Source of the DNA: Rhizobacter sp.
GTDB lineage: Bacteria > Pseudomonadota > Gammaproteobacteria > Burkholderiales > Burkholderiaceae_C
Assembly (NCBI GenBank): GCA_025359585.1
Contig: JANYFX010000654.1
Coordinates: forward strand, 1-36,415
Length of the DNA: 36,415 nt
Reading direction: 5' to 3'
Of this stretch, positions 23,425-31,563 are shown piece after piece. Below the pieces are notes generated by a model that was not told the DNA's origin, did no database searches, and saw only the letters and a program-made list of their open reading frames with translations. Every line of letters begins with the position of its first letter. Position 1 is the first letter of the stretch. The position numbers and the translations under genes are program-made.

Positions 23425-25767
23425 ATGTCCGATCAAGCCAGCCTCTTTGACGAATTACCCGCACCAGCTAAACCACCCGCACCGCCGAACCCACCCGACG
23501 GCGACACCCTGACGCTAGCCACTTTTGCCGAGCGCGCCTACCTCGATTACGCCATTTCAGTAGTCAAAGGCCGCGCCCTGCCGGACGTGTGCGACGGCCA
23601 GAAACCGGTGCAACGGCGCATCCTGTATGCGATGAATGACCTTGGACTGAGCGCCACGGCCAAGCCGCGCAAATCGGCGGCTGTGGTCGGCGATGTGCTG
23701 GGCAAATTGCATCCGCATGGCGACCAGTCGGTGTATGACGCGCTGGTGCGGATGGCGCAGGATTTTTCCCTACGTTATCCGCTGATTGACGGTCAGGGCA
23801 ATTTCGGTTCACGCGATGGTGATGGTGCGGCGGCGATGCGCTATACCGAAGCACGCCTGACGCCGATTGCCAAATTGCTGATGGATGAAATCAATCTGGG
23901 CACGGTCGATTTCCAACCTAACTACGACGGTTCAACCGAAGAACCCAAATCGCTGCCGGCGCGCCTGCCCATCGTTTTACTCAACGGTGCTTCGGGTATT
24001 GCGGTCGGTCTGGCGACCGAAATTCCTTCGCACAATCTACGCGAAGTAGCGCAGGCAGCAGTGGCACTGATCCGCAATCCCAAGCTGACGCATGGCGAAT
24101 TGATGAGTCTCATCCCTGGCCCGGATTTCCCCGGCGGCGGACAAATCATCGCACCGGCATCGGTCATTTCCGAGATGTACGAGAGCGGACGCGGCAGTAT
24201 GAAAGTGCGCGCGCGCTGGAAAATAGAAGAGCTGGCGCGAGGCCAGTGGCAAGCCGTGGTGACGGAACTGCCACACGGTATTTCTTCACAAAAAGTGCTG
24301 GAAGAAATCGAAGAGCTCACCAACCCGAAAGTCAAACTCGGCAAAAAGGCGCTGCTACCCGATCAGCTTGCGCTCAAACAAATCATCCTGGCCTCACTCG
24401 ATGCGATCCGCGACGAATCGGGCCGCGATGCGCCGGTACGCCTGGTGTTCGAACCGAAATCGAAGAATCAGGATCAAGCCGAATTCATGCACATGCTGCT
24501 GGCGCATACGTCGCTCGAAAGCAGCACCTCGATCAATCTGGTGATGATCGGCGGCGACGGACGGCCGCGTCAAAAAGGCTTGGGCAATATCCTGCGCGAG
24601 TGGATCACCTTCCGCTTCGTGACCGTCACGCGCCGCACCGAGTTCAAGCTACGCAAAGTCGATGACCGCATCCATATCCTTGAGGGCCGGGAAGCGATCC
24701 TGCTCAACATCGACAAGGTCATCAAGATCATCCGCGAATCGGATGAGCCGAAACCGGCGCTGATGGATGCGTTCAAATTATCCGACCGCCAGGCCGAAGA
24801 TATTCTGGAAATCCGCCTGCGCCAGTTGGCCCGGTTGGAAACCATCAAGATCCAGCAAGAGCTAGCCGAGTTGCGCAAAGAAAAAGCCGGTTTGCACGAT
24901 TTGCTCGACAACCCGTCTTCGATGAAAAAATGCATCATCAAGGAAATCGAAGCCGATGAAAAACAATATGGCGATGCACGCCGCACCTTGATCGAAGAAG
25001 CGCAACGGGCCACGGTCGAGCAAAAAGTCATTGACGAACCGGTCACAGTGGTGATCTCGCAAAAAGGCTGGGTACGCGCCCGCAGCGGCATCGGCCACGA
25101 CGTGGCGCAATTTACCTTCAAGGCAGGCGATACGCTGTATGGCACCTTCGACTGCCGCACAGTAGATAACCTGCTGGTGTTCGGCTCCAACGGAAAAATT
25201 TATTCCGTCCCCGTCGCCGCCCTACCCGGCGCACGCGGCGACGGCGTGCCCATCACTACCTTGATCGAGCTGGTCAGCGGTGCGCGCGTCTTGCATTATT
25301 TTGCAGGCAGCGCCGATACCACGCTATTGATCGCCTCCGATGCCGGTTATGGTTTTATGGCCAAAGCGGGCGATATGGTCAGCCGCATCAAAGGTGGGAA
25401 ATCCTTCATCACCTTAGATGAAGGTGATGAACCATTGCCACCCAAACCGGTGGGCAACAACGCCAGCGCGATTGCCTGTTTATCTGCCAAAGGCCGACTG
25501 CTGGTGTTTGGTCTGGACGAAATCAAGACCTTATCCAGCGGCGGTCGTGGCGTTATCCTGATGGATCTGGAGAAAAATGAAAAACTGCTGGCAGCACAGC
25601 CGATCAGCCAAAAAGGCGTGGTGGTGGCGGGTACTGGACGTGCCAGTAAGCTGCAAGAAGTCAGTCTATCAGCGGCGGGGTTGAGCAATCACATTGGCAA
25701 ACGTGCGCGCAAGGGCAAGTTGCTGGAAGCGAAGCTCAAGCCGATAGCGCTGGTGGCATTAGGCTGA
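23425..25767 (+). CDS. parC: ParC, topoisomerase IV subunit A
   Basis: 780 aa DNA-cutting subunit of topoisomerase IV. A Pro-rich N-terminal extension (residues 11-25) precedes the winged-helix domain. The quinolone region reads HPHGDQSVYD (97-105), and the catalytic Tyr is Tyr140 in AAAMRYTEARL. The tower and coiled-coil regions follow (IKIQQELAELRKEKAGLHDL). The C-terminal beta-pinwheel begins around residue 530 (VVISQKGWVRARSG) and keeps its blades to the end. It starts 73 bp after parE and is likely co-transcribed with it. Residues matching E. coli Ser80 and Glu84 are Gln101 and Asp105. Confidence 0.95.
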   Translation: MSDQASLFDELPAPAKPPAPPNPPDGDTLTLATFAERAYLDYAISVVKGRALPDVCDGQKPVQRRILYAMNDLGLSATAKPRKSAAVVGDVLGKLHPHGDQSVYDALVRMAQDFSLRYPLIDGQGNFGSRDGDGAAAMRYTEARLTPIAKLLMDEINLGTVDFQPNYDGSTEEPKSLPARLPIVLLNGASGIAVGLATEIPSHNLREVAQAAVALIRNPKLTHGELMSLIPGPDFPGGGQIIAPASVISEMYESGRGSMKVRARWKIEELARGQWQAVVTELPHGISSQKVLEEIEELTNPKVKLGKKALLPDQLALKQIILASLDAIRDESGRDAPVRLVFEPKSKNQDQAEFMHMLLAHTSLESSTSINLVMIGGDGRPRQKGLGNILREWITFRFVTVTRRTEFKLRKVDDRIHILEGREAILLNIDKVIKIIRESDEPKPALMDAFKLSDRQAEDILEIRLRQLARLETIKIQQELAELRKEKAGLHDLLDNPSSMKKCIIKEIEADEKQYGDARRTLIEEAQRATVEQKVIDEPVTVVISQKGWVRARSGIGHDVAQFTFKAGDTLYGTFDCRTVDNLLVFGSNGKIYSVPVAALPGARGDGVPITTLIELVSGARVLHYFAGSADTTLLIASDAGYGFMAKAGDMVSRIKGGKSFITLDEGDEPLPPKPVGNNASAIACLSAKGRLLVFGLDEIKTLSSGGRGVILMDLEKNEKLLAAQPISQKGVVVAGTGRASKLQEVSLSAAGLSNHIGKRARKGKLLEAKLKPIALVALG

Positions 25768-25913
25768 ACGCTCACGCATCTCCGGTGGATGTCATGATAA
25801 TTACTCACAGTGCCTTTCTTGTCCAATTACTTACCAAAGATCTCTGCTACGCAATCGATTTTTTTAATTCACTTGGAGTGAATGTCATGCACTCCTCTTT
25901 ACCAGGAAATTAA

Positions 25914-27500
25914 ATGAGCCATCAACGCTTGCTTCATATTTGTAGCACCGGCCTGTTTTCGTTCGGCTGTTTTTTTCTATCCTCCGCAGTACAAGCGCAA
26001 GAACAGGTATCGCCCCCCGTTTCCCTTACTGCCAACGCACCAATGCCGACAACCATAAGTGCGCCACCAATAAAATTGGAAAACTCAGTAGTGAAAATAT
26101 TTTCGACAATCCGTGCACCCGATACCCAACGTCCTTGGAACAAGACCGCACCTAGAGAGGTTAGCGGCTCAGGCGTGGTCATCGAAGGCAATCGTATCTT
26201 GACAAATGCGCACGTAGTCGATTATGCGAGTCAGGTTCAAATACAGGGAAAACAAGGGGGCGATAAGATCTCCGCCAAAGTCGTCGCTATTGCTCGCGGA
26301 ATCGATCTTGCGGTTTTACAACTCGACGATGCATCTTTTTTTAATACTCATGCACCCATCGCACGCGCCGATAAGCTTCCTGAAATTAAAGACACGGTGT
26401 TCGCCTACGGTTATCCGCTGGGTGGCACCTCGTTATCGACCACCAAAGGGATCGTCTCTCGCATTGAATTTACACCCTATCATCAGAACGTATCAGGGTT
26501 GCGAATTCAGATCGATGCAGCTATTAATCCGGGCAACAGCGGTGGTCCCGTCATCGCGGGCGACAAGATGATCGGCCTGGCATTTTCCCATGCCCTTAAT
26601 ACCCAAAATATCGGCTACATCATTCCCAACGAAGAGATTGAACTTTTCTTGCAAGACATTGCGGACGGTCATTATGATGGCAAGCCTTTCATGATGGAAA
26701 ACCTGCAATTACTGGAAAACCCCGCACTTCGTCGCTTCCTTAAAATTGACAAATCGGTCGAGGGCATGATCATCCGAAAATCAAGCCAGCCGACTCTATC
26801 GTTGCTCAAGGAATGGGACATCGTCACCCATATAGGCGATTACCCTGTCGACAATCAGGGAATGGTCAAATTGAATGGGGATTTGCGCGTCAATTTTCGC
26901 TATCACGTACAGCAGCTGGCCCACAATGGCAAACTACCGCTCACTATCGTACGCGCTGGCAAGTCCATGAACGTGGAGATAACCGTTAGCGCCAAGCACC
27001 CCACTCTCGTTCCCTATTTGGATGGCGCCTACCCGTCCTACTTCATTTACGGCCCAATCGTTTTCTCTCATGCTAGCATCCAGTTTCTCTCCTATATGAT
27101 CTCCAGTGCCCCAACCATGCTCGGATATGCTTTTAACGAAAGTCCGCTATTAACGCGCATTGGGGCGCTACCGGATGCCACCCGGGAGGAATTAGTCATT
27201 ATCTGTTCCCCATTTTTTCCCCACAAACTCGTCTCTGGATATAGCAACCACCAGCTCGGTACCGTCGTTTATTCGATCAATGACAAACCAGTACGTAGCC
27301 TACGTCATCTGGTGACGCTATTGCGGGATCTAAAGGATGATTTCGTGGTCATCAAAACTGATCAGAAAGATGGTCCTAATATTGTCCTGCCACGCAATGA
27401 AATGATGGAAGCAACAGAAGCAATCCTGACCGATAATGGCATCCGCTCGCAAGGCTCGGCAGACATGATGGAAATATGGCAGGCAAAGTCCACCCATTAA
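25914..27500 (+). CDS. Secreted trypsin-like serine protease, Deg/HtrA-related
   Basis: 528 aa with a signal peptide (residues 1-28, ending AVQA), so periplasmic or exported. The protease domain has a full catalytic triad: His100 (LTNAHVVD), Asp131 (GIDLAVLQLDD) and Ser209 (NPGNSGGP). After it comes a PDZ-like region (about 285-360: LKEWDIVTHIGDYPVDNQG) and a second, less regular C-terminal region (TVVYSINDKPVRSLRHLV). This layout, longer than DegP and with one clear PDZ, resembles plant-type Deg9/Deg10 proteases and their bacterial relatives. It stands alone between parC and an unknown gene. Substrates are unknown. Confidence 0.9.
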   Translation: MSHQRLLHICSTGLFSFGCFFLSSAVQAQEQVSPPVSLTANAPMPTTISAPPIKLENSVVKIFSTIRAPDTQRPWNKTAPREVSGSGVVIEGNRILTNAHVVDYASQVQIQGKQGGDKISAKVVAIARGIDLAVLQLDDASFFNTHAPIARADKLPEIKDTVFAYGYPLGGTSLSTTKGIVSRIEFTPYHQNVSGLRIQIDAAINPGNSGGPVIAGDKMIGLAFSHALNTQNIGYIIPNEEIELFLQDIADGHYDGKPFMMENLQLLENPALRRFLKIDKSVEGMIIRKSSQPTLSLLKEWDIVTHIGDYPVDNQGMVKLNGDLRVNFRYHVQQLAHNGKLPLTIVRAGKSMNVEITVSAKHPTLVPYLDGAYPSYFIYGPIVFSHASIQFLSYMISSAPTMLGYAFNESPLLTRIGALPDATREELVIICSPFFPHKLVSGYSNHQLGTVVYSINDKPVRSLRHLVTLLRDLKDDFVVIKTDQKDGPNIVLPRNEMMEATEAILTDNGIRSQGSADMMEIWQAKSTH

Positions 27501-27932
27501 TGGGTAATGAGCGAGCCTGTGAGGTTATGGTAGTTTCCGCGCTACTATTTTCTGGCAGGCCCACCTCAATATGACCCGGCATAAAATGACTTGGGTCAAA
27601 CGAACAACATGCTGCTCCCATTGGGACTCAATGAAACTCATGGGAATAGCATGATTAAAAAAAATCAATTTTAAATTACATTTAAATACATAAAAATTTG
27701 TGCAGCCATTGAACCAAACCGCCTTTATCTTTTATCCGTAATATTCAAATATCCCCCAAACACTATCACTTTTGGTAGCGTTGAAATTCCCGCTTACTGA
27801 ACTATACTCAACATCCAAACTAGCCAATAGCATCACCTGAGTGCGCCGCATTTTACTGCTAGTTGAATAACGATTTAAAAGCCTTGGAAGCCTAGAATTT
27901 TTAGGGATACACAAGGCACTTTAGAGGGGTTT
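27501..27932. other. 432-bp intergenic region with an imperfect hairpin
   Basis: AT-rich, with no gene recognised on either strand. At 27608-27653 there are 14-nt arms (CATGCT/TCCCAT against ATGGGA/AGCATG, with one 2-nt internal mismatch) around an 18-nt loop. It is followed by an A-run rather than a T-run, so it is not a standard terminator. A 14-bp palindrome at 27492-27505 spans the protease stop codon. The promoter of the next gene must lie toward the right end. Confidence 0.4.
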
Positions 27933-28463
27933 ATGATGTTAACTGCCACCTATTCTTTAGTCACCCTGTTAGTTGAGCAAAAAACAGCCCGTCGCAACTT
28001 GATGGTGCTGCAGCAGCAATTACATACTTGTGGAAAAAGAGTGCAGATTGACGGTGACTTTAATGCTCTTCAAAAATTTCTAGATCCCTTTTTCCATTTC
28101 GATGAATTTTTTCAGGCACGTAATATTGATCTCTTTGTGATTCCAGCGATGCAAACAAAATCACCGGAGGTAAATAATTTACTGGTTGAACTCGATACAC
28201 TGAGTACGATAGCAAAAAAAATTATTCAATCGATTCGGGATCAGATGAATCATTCCGGTGAAATAAAAGATTTGTTTGGCGAATTAGAATTGTATTGCCG
28301 CACCCTGTTGCAAAGATTAGCCAAAGAAGAGGAATTATTGCCGATGTCGCAGCGAATCATCTCAAACGAGGCATGGTTCGAAATGGCAACGCGCTTCATC
28401 TATCAGGATGCAAAATACCCCACCCGACATTCGGAGACAACGAGAGAACTGGTCCTGCATTAA
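27933..28463 (+). CDS. Hypothetical helical protein, hemerythrin-like C-terminal half
   Basis: 176 aa. GAGGGG lies just before the ATG at 27933. It is predicted all-helical with no signal peptide. The segment around residues 125-155 (LLQRLAKEEELLPMSQRIISNEAW) resembles the last helices of hemerythrin HHE domains, where H-x3-E-E-x-L-x-P-x-A-x-x-L is usual. Here the iron-binding His positions are not filled (Arg/Leu in their place), so oxygen- or iron-binding is doubtful. It is convergent with the acylase gene. It may be a regulator-type helical bundle; the function is unknown. Confidence 0.55.
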   Translation: MMLTATYSLVTLLVEQKTARRNLMVLQQQLHTCGKRVQIDGDFNALQKFLDPFFHFDEFFQARNIDLFVIPAMQTKSPEVNNLLVELDTLSTIAKKIIQSIRDQMNHSGEIKDLFGELELYCRTLLQRLAKEEELLPMSQRIISNEAWFEMATRFIYQDAKYPTRHSETTRELVLH

Positions 28464-28502
28464 ATTCCGATTTCTCAAGAAGGACTCTGGTTTCAGAGCA
28501 AT

Positions 28503-30929
28503 TCAGGGAATCAACCTCAAGGTGCCTAACGCGTTTTTTTCAACGTTCTCACGCTTAGTTTGCATCGGGAGATAAGTAACCTCAGACCAACGCTGGGTAA
28601 AGTTACTATACAGGGGAGACAGGCGGTTCCCCGATTGCCCCGTGGAATGAATAAAACGCGAGTTTTCCATATCCGATAAGTCATATAGCGCTCGAAAACC
28701 GGCCGCATGTCGATTGCCAAAGGGATCTGCCTCATCCCGAAAGCTGGGCCGACCGGCATTGATGGTAAAGGCATCGCCGCCAGTGGGAACGTAAATATCA
28801 AATAGCTTGGCCAAAAGCGCTACCTTGCCGAATGGGCGGTGCTCGGAACGCGCCCGGTGAGCTTGGCCCCAGCGCCATTGGGACATTTCTTTACCGTAAC
28901 TTGTTTCCAAATCAGTCAATGCAACTTCTAACGAATCCAATAAAAGCACCTCGCAGGGTTGACGTTGCGCAATTGCTTTCGCAATACCGCACCAACGCCC
29001 CTGTCCCTCCGTGTTTTTCAAGATATTGACCATGGACCGATGCACATTGCGCTGTTCCCAATAGTCTTGCATGATCGCATCCCCAACAGCTCCCGCAAAA
29101 ATATGGCGCGAAGCTTCACGTATCCATGCCGTAAAAATCAAGGGCTCTGGTCGAGTGGCATCCATCGTTCCATCCCATTTTGCAAGCGCGGCGAGCGCCG
29201 CTTTTGCGCGCTCTGAGCGCCCATGCACCTTGCCCAGCAAAGGTAGCAGCTCTTGCGCTGCCAAGGACAGGACATCTTTCTGCATTTCACCAAAGCTATT
29301 CATGCCGTGCTTCGGCTTGGCATCTAATAATTGCGTAATCCGATCCGCCCGATAGGGCAAACTCCATTCGCTGGTGAGAAAATAGGGATAGGCGTTGCTA
29401 ATAATTTTTTGGTTGGCCGTGATGATGCGCTGCGATGCCGGGTTATACAGTTGCGGTAATTGATCAAAGGGAATAAATCCAACCCAGTCATAACGTGCAT
29501 CCCAACCAGGCGCAGGAGCCAATCCTTGCAAATCATTTTCCGGTTTGCGAATCGGTACCCGACCCGGCGCGACATAACCAATATTGCCGTCAATATCGGC
29601 GTACACGATATTTTGCTGGGGCGAAGAAAAATCTTTGGCTCCCTCGATAAATTCCTGCCAGTTGCGGGCCTGACCAAATTTCAACCCTGCTTGCAAGGTT
29701 AAGTCGTCTGGACGCAATGCCGTCCAAGAGAAAGCGACTACGTATTTTTTGGCGTCGAGCGGTACCTTATCAAGGAGCGCCAGTGCGCCTGAAATAATGG
29801 GGCCGTGACGACTGGTGCGTACCGCCAAATGGGCATCCGGCTGTCCCTTAACCTTAATGATTTCATTACGTGTAATGAAGTTTGCCCAACCATCCGGGGC
29901 CTGGTATTGCCGGGTGTCAGCAGAATTAATCCGTTCCAGGTAGAGATCTTGTACATCAGGGCCAGTATTGGTAAAACCCCAGGCAATACGGTCGTTACGT
30001 CCTAATACAACGCTCGGTATTCCCGGTAAAGTAGCGCCGATTACGTTTAGGCCCGGCGCAGATAAGTGAGCGAAATACCATACACTTGGGGCAGAAAGGC
30101 CTAAATGAGGATCATTGGCCAGCAAAGGTTTGCCCGTTTCCGACAAGCCTCCCGAGACGACCCAATTATTAGAACCCATGCCGTCAATGTGGGAGGGCGG
30201 CGCGATTTTGGCAACTGCAGCCAGTTGGGTGATAGTGCCAGGCAAGCCCCTATAAAGCTGTGTGTAATCCCGTGTCTTGACGACCGGATCGCCAGGATAG
30301 GGCGGTAGGAATTCATTGATTTGCTGAAGCGATAATCGTTGAGACAAGCGCATGCGCAGTAGTTCCTGTGTCCAGTTGCCACTCAAATCCCACGCCATCA
30401 TGGTCTGCCATCCAATCGAATCGGCAGGCATCCAGGCCTCGGGCGCAGGTGCTCCTGTCAGCAGAAATTCAGGCGGTAGCGGGCCGCTACGTTGCTTCAG
30501 ATAGGCGTTAATGCCTCTGGCATAGGCATCCAGTGCACTTCTGGCATCCGGTGACAGATTGGCAGCGATTGCCTCGGCATTTTTTCTTATTCCCAAGGTA
30601 CGCAAAAAACGATCTATATCGAGCGCATTCGGCCCTAAAATTTCCGCCATCCGTCCCGCAGCAATTCGGCGATTCATTTCCAGTTGCCATAAACGATCTT
30701 GCGCGTGTACAAATCCCAATCCAAAAATGGCATCGTTTACTGAATGCGCGTAGATATGCGGGATGCCCTCTGCATCACGCACGATATCGATCGCCGCCAT
30801 TGGCCCGGTCAATTTCAATGTACCCTTAATTTGCGGCGCACCGACGTGCCGATACCAAACCAGCACCATCAAACACGTCAACATAACGAGCGCCAATACA
30901 GCACCGATTTTCTTGAAAAATTTTCCCAT
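28503..30929 (-). CDS. Penicillin-acylase-family N-terminal-nucleophile hydrolase
   Basis: About 808 aa from ATG 30927-30929, which is preceded by TTGGA and opens a Lys-rich plus hydrophobic membrane anchor (MGKFFKKIGAVLALVML). In-frame ATG 30966-30968 and TTG 30972-30974 are alternatives. Family features: RDAEGIPHIYAHS; AQDRLWQLEMNRR; and the autocleavage site GSNNWVVSG, whose Ser (about residue 253) becomes the N-terminal nucleophile of the beta chain; then LLANDPHLGLSAP. Members cleave amides such as penicillin side chains or acyl-homoserine lactones; the substrate cannot be told from sequence. It probably acts in the periplasm, anchored to the inner membrane. A 24-bp inverted repeat lies upstream. 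Confidence 0.92.
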   Translation of the reverse strand: MGKFFKKIGAVLALVMLTCLMVLVWYRHVGAPQIKGTLKLTGPMAAIDIVRDAEGIPHIYAHSVNDAIFGLGFVHAQDRLWQLEMNRRIAAGRMAEILGPNALDIDRFLRTLGIRKNAEAIAANLSPDARSALDAYARGINAYLKQRSGPLPPEFLLTGAPAPEAWMPADSIGWQTMMAWDLSGNWTQELLRMRLSQRLSLQQINEFLPPYPGDPVVKTRDYTQLYRGLPGTITQLAAVAKIAPPSHIDGMGSNNWVVSGGLSETGKPLLANDPHLGLSAPSVWYFAHLSAPGLNVIGATLPGIPSVVLGRNDRIAWGFTNTGPDVQDLYLERINSADTRQYQAPDGWANFITRNEIIKVKGQPDAHLAVRTSRHGPIISGALALLDKVPLDAKKYVVAFSWTALRPDDLTLQAGLKFGQARNWQEFIEGAKDFSSPQQNIVYADIDGNIGYVAPGRVPIRKPENDLQGLAPAPGWDARYDWVGFIPFDQLPQLYNPASQRIITANQKIISNAYPYFLTSEWSLPYRADRITQLLDAKPKHGMNSFGEMQKDVLSLAAQELLPLLGKVHGRSERAKAALAALAKWDGTMDATRPEPLIFTAWIREASRHIFAGAVGDAIMQDYWEQRNVHRSMVNILKNTEGQGRWCGIAKAIAQRQPCEVLLLDSLEVALTDLETSYGKEMSQWRWGQAHRARSEHRPFGKVALLAKLFDIYVPTGGDAFTINAGRPSFRDEADPFGNRHAAGFRALYDLSDMENSRFIHSTGQSGNRLSPLYSNFTQRWSEVTYLPMQTKRENVEKNALGTLRLIP

Positions 30930-30968
30930 AGAATCCAAAAACAATTTTTTAAAAGTATGAATAATCAT

Positions 30969-30992
30969 CGTCAATAGACGACACTATTGACG
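30969..30992. promoter_or_regulatory. Inverted repeat upstream of the acylase gene
   Basis: Perfect 9-bp arms CGTCAATAG (30969-30977) and CTATTGACG (30984-30992) with a 6-nt spacer, 40 bp before the favoured ATG. It touches the alternative upstream ATG, which argues for a regulatory or leader role over translation from that codon. Possible operator or 5' hairpin. A further 7-bp inverted repeat (CTATCGT/ACGATAG) sits at 31050-31069. Confidence 0.45.
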
Positions 30993-31074
30993 CAAGGCTT
31001 GCGAATCGTGGAGGGGCAGATGGCATCTTCTACGGCTTCGTCGCCGACCCTATCGTTGCTGCACGATAGTGCAT

Positions 31075-31314
31075 CTGTATCGTGTCGTCAAAAATGACCA
31101 CACCATTCTCTTTTTCAATTACACATACAGTCGATTTCACTTGCCTTCATAAATCCATCGACGTGTATTTCCTTTCTAATAGAAATCGTGTCACGCGGTC
31201 GTGACTCACATCGCCCTCCACACCGCCGATAAACCTGTCGCTGATGCCGCTCCCCATGTACTGATCAAGTAATCCGTGTACAACTCCAGCTCCGCTTCAT
31301 GCCGTAAGAATAAC
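31075..31314 (-). pseudogene. Decayed IS transposase fragment (N-terminal part)
   Basis: On the minus strand, two frames together give a transposase N-terminus: ELELYTDYLISTWGAASATGLSAV in one frame (about 31314 to 31223), then VEGDVSHDRVTRFLLERKYTSMDL, a TGA where Trp is usual, and RQVKSTV followed by NGVVIFDDTIQ (to 31075). The pattern LYTDYL, ATGLS, SHDRVTRFL and IFDDTIQ is that of an IS4/IS701-like DDE transposase family. A one-base deletion near 31222 and the TGA break it, and the similarity stops after DTIQ, so the rest of the gene is gone. No terminal inverted repeats were identified. Confidence 0.65.
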
Positions 31315-31563
31315 GGCCTCTGCTCTGGACGGCCCAACAGTAGTGATATGATTTATGTCATTAATTTTCCAAGTTCTTTGGGAAATCTCCTTGAAAATAG
31401 GGCTGCCTTGGGTGAAGTGGCTATGTTATGCAGGATGACCCAATGAAATGGGCCTTGTTCGATAGTGCGACGCTTCATTTACCCGTTTTTACCCGTTTAA
31501 ATTCCATAAATTACATGACTGCATTACGCAGCGTTTCTATTGATTGATGACTAGGAGTTTTCT
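31315..31563. other. Leader region of the RHS locus with tandem 10-bp repeat
   Basis: Between the transposase remnant and the first RHS gene. TTTACCCGTT is repeated exactly twice at 31478-31487 and 31488-31497, about 70 bp before the RHS start. No gene is recognised. The RHS promoter should lie here, but no confident -10/-35 pair was found. Confidence 0.4.

Noticed and set aside
27492..27505. 14-bp palindrome ACCCATTAATGGGT at the protease stop codon
   Set aside because: Too short to be a stable terminator, with no T-run, and half of it is coding sequence.
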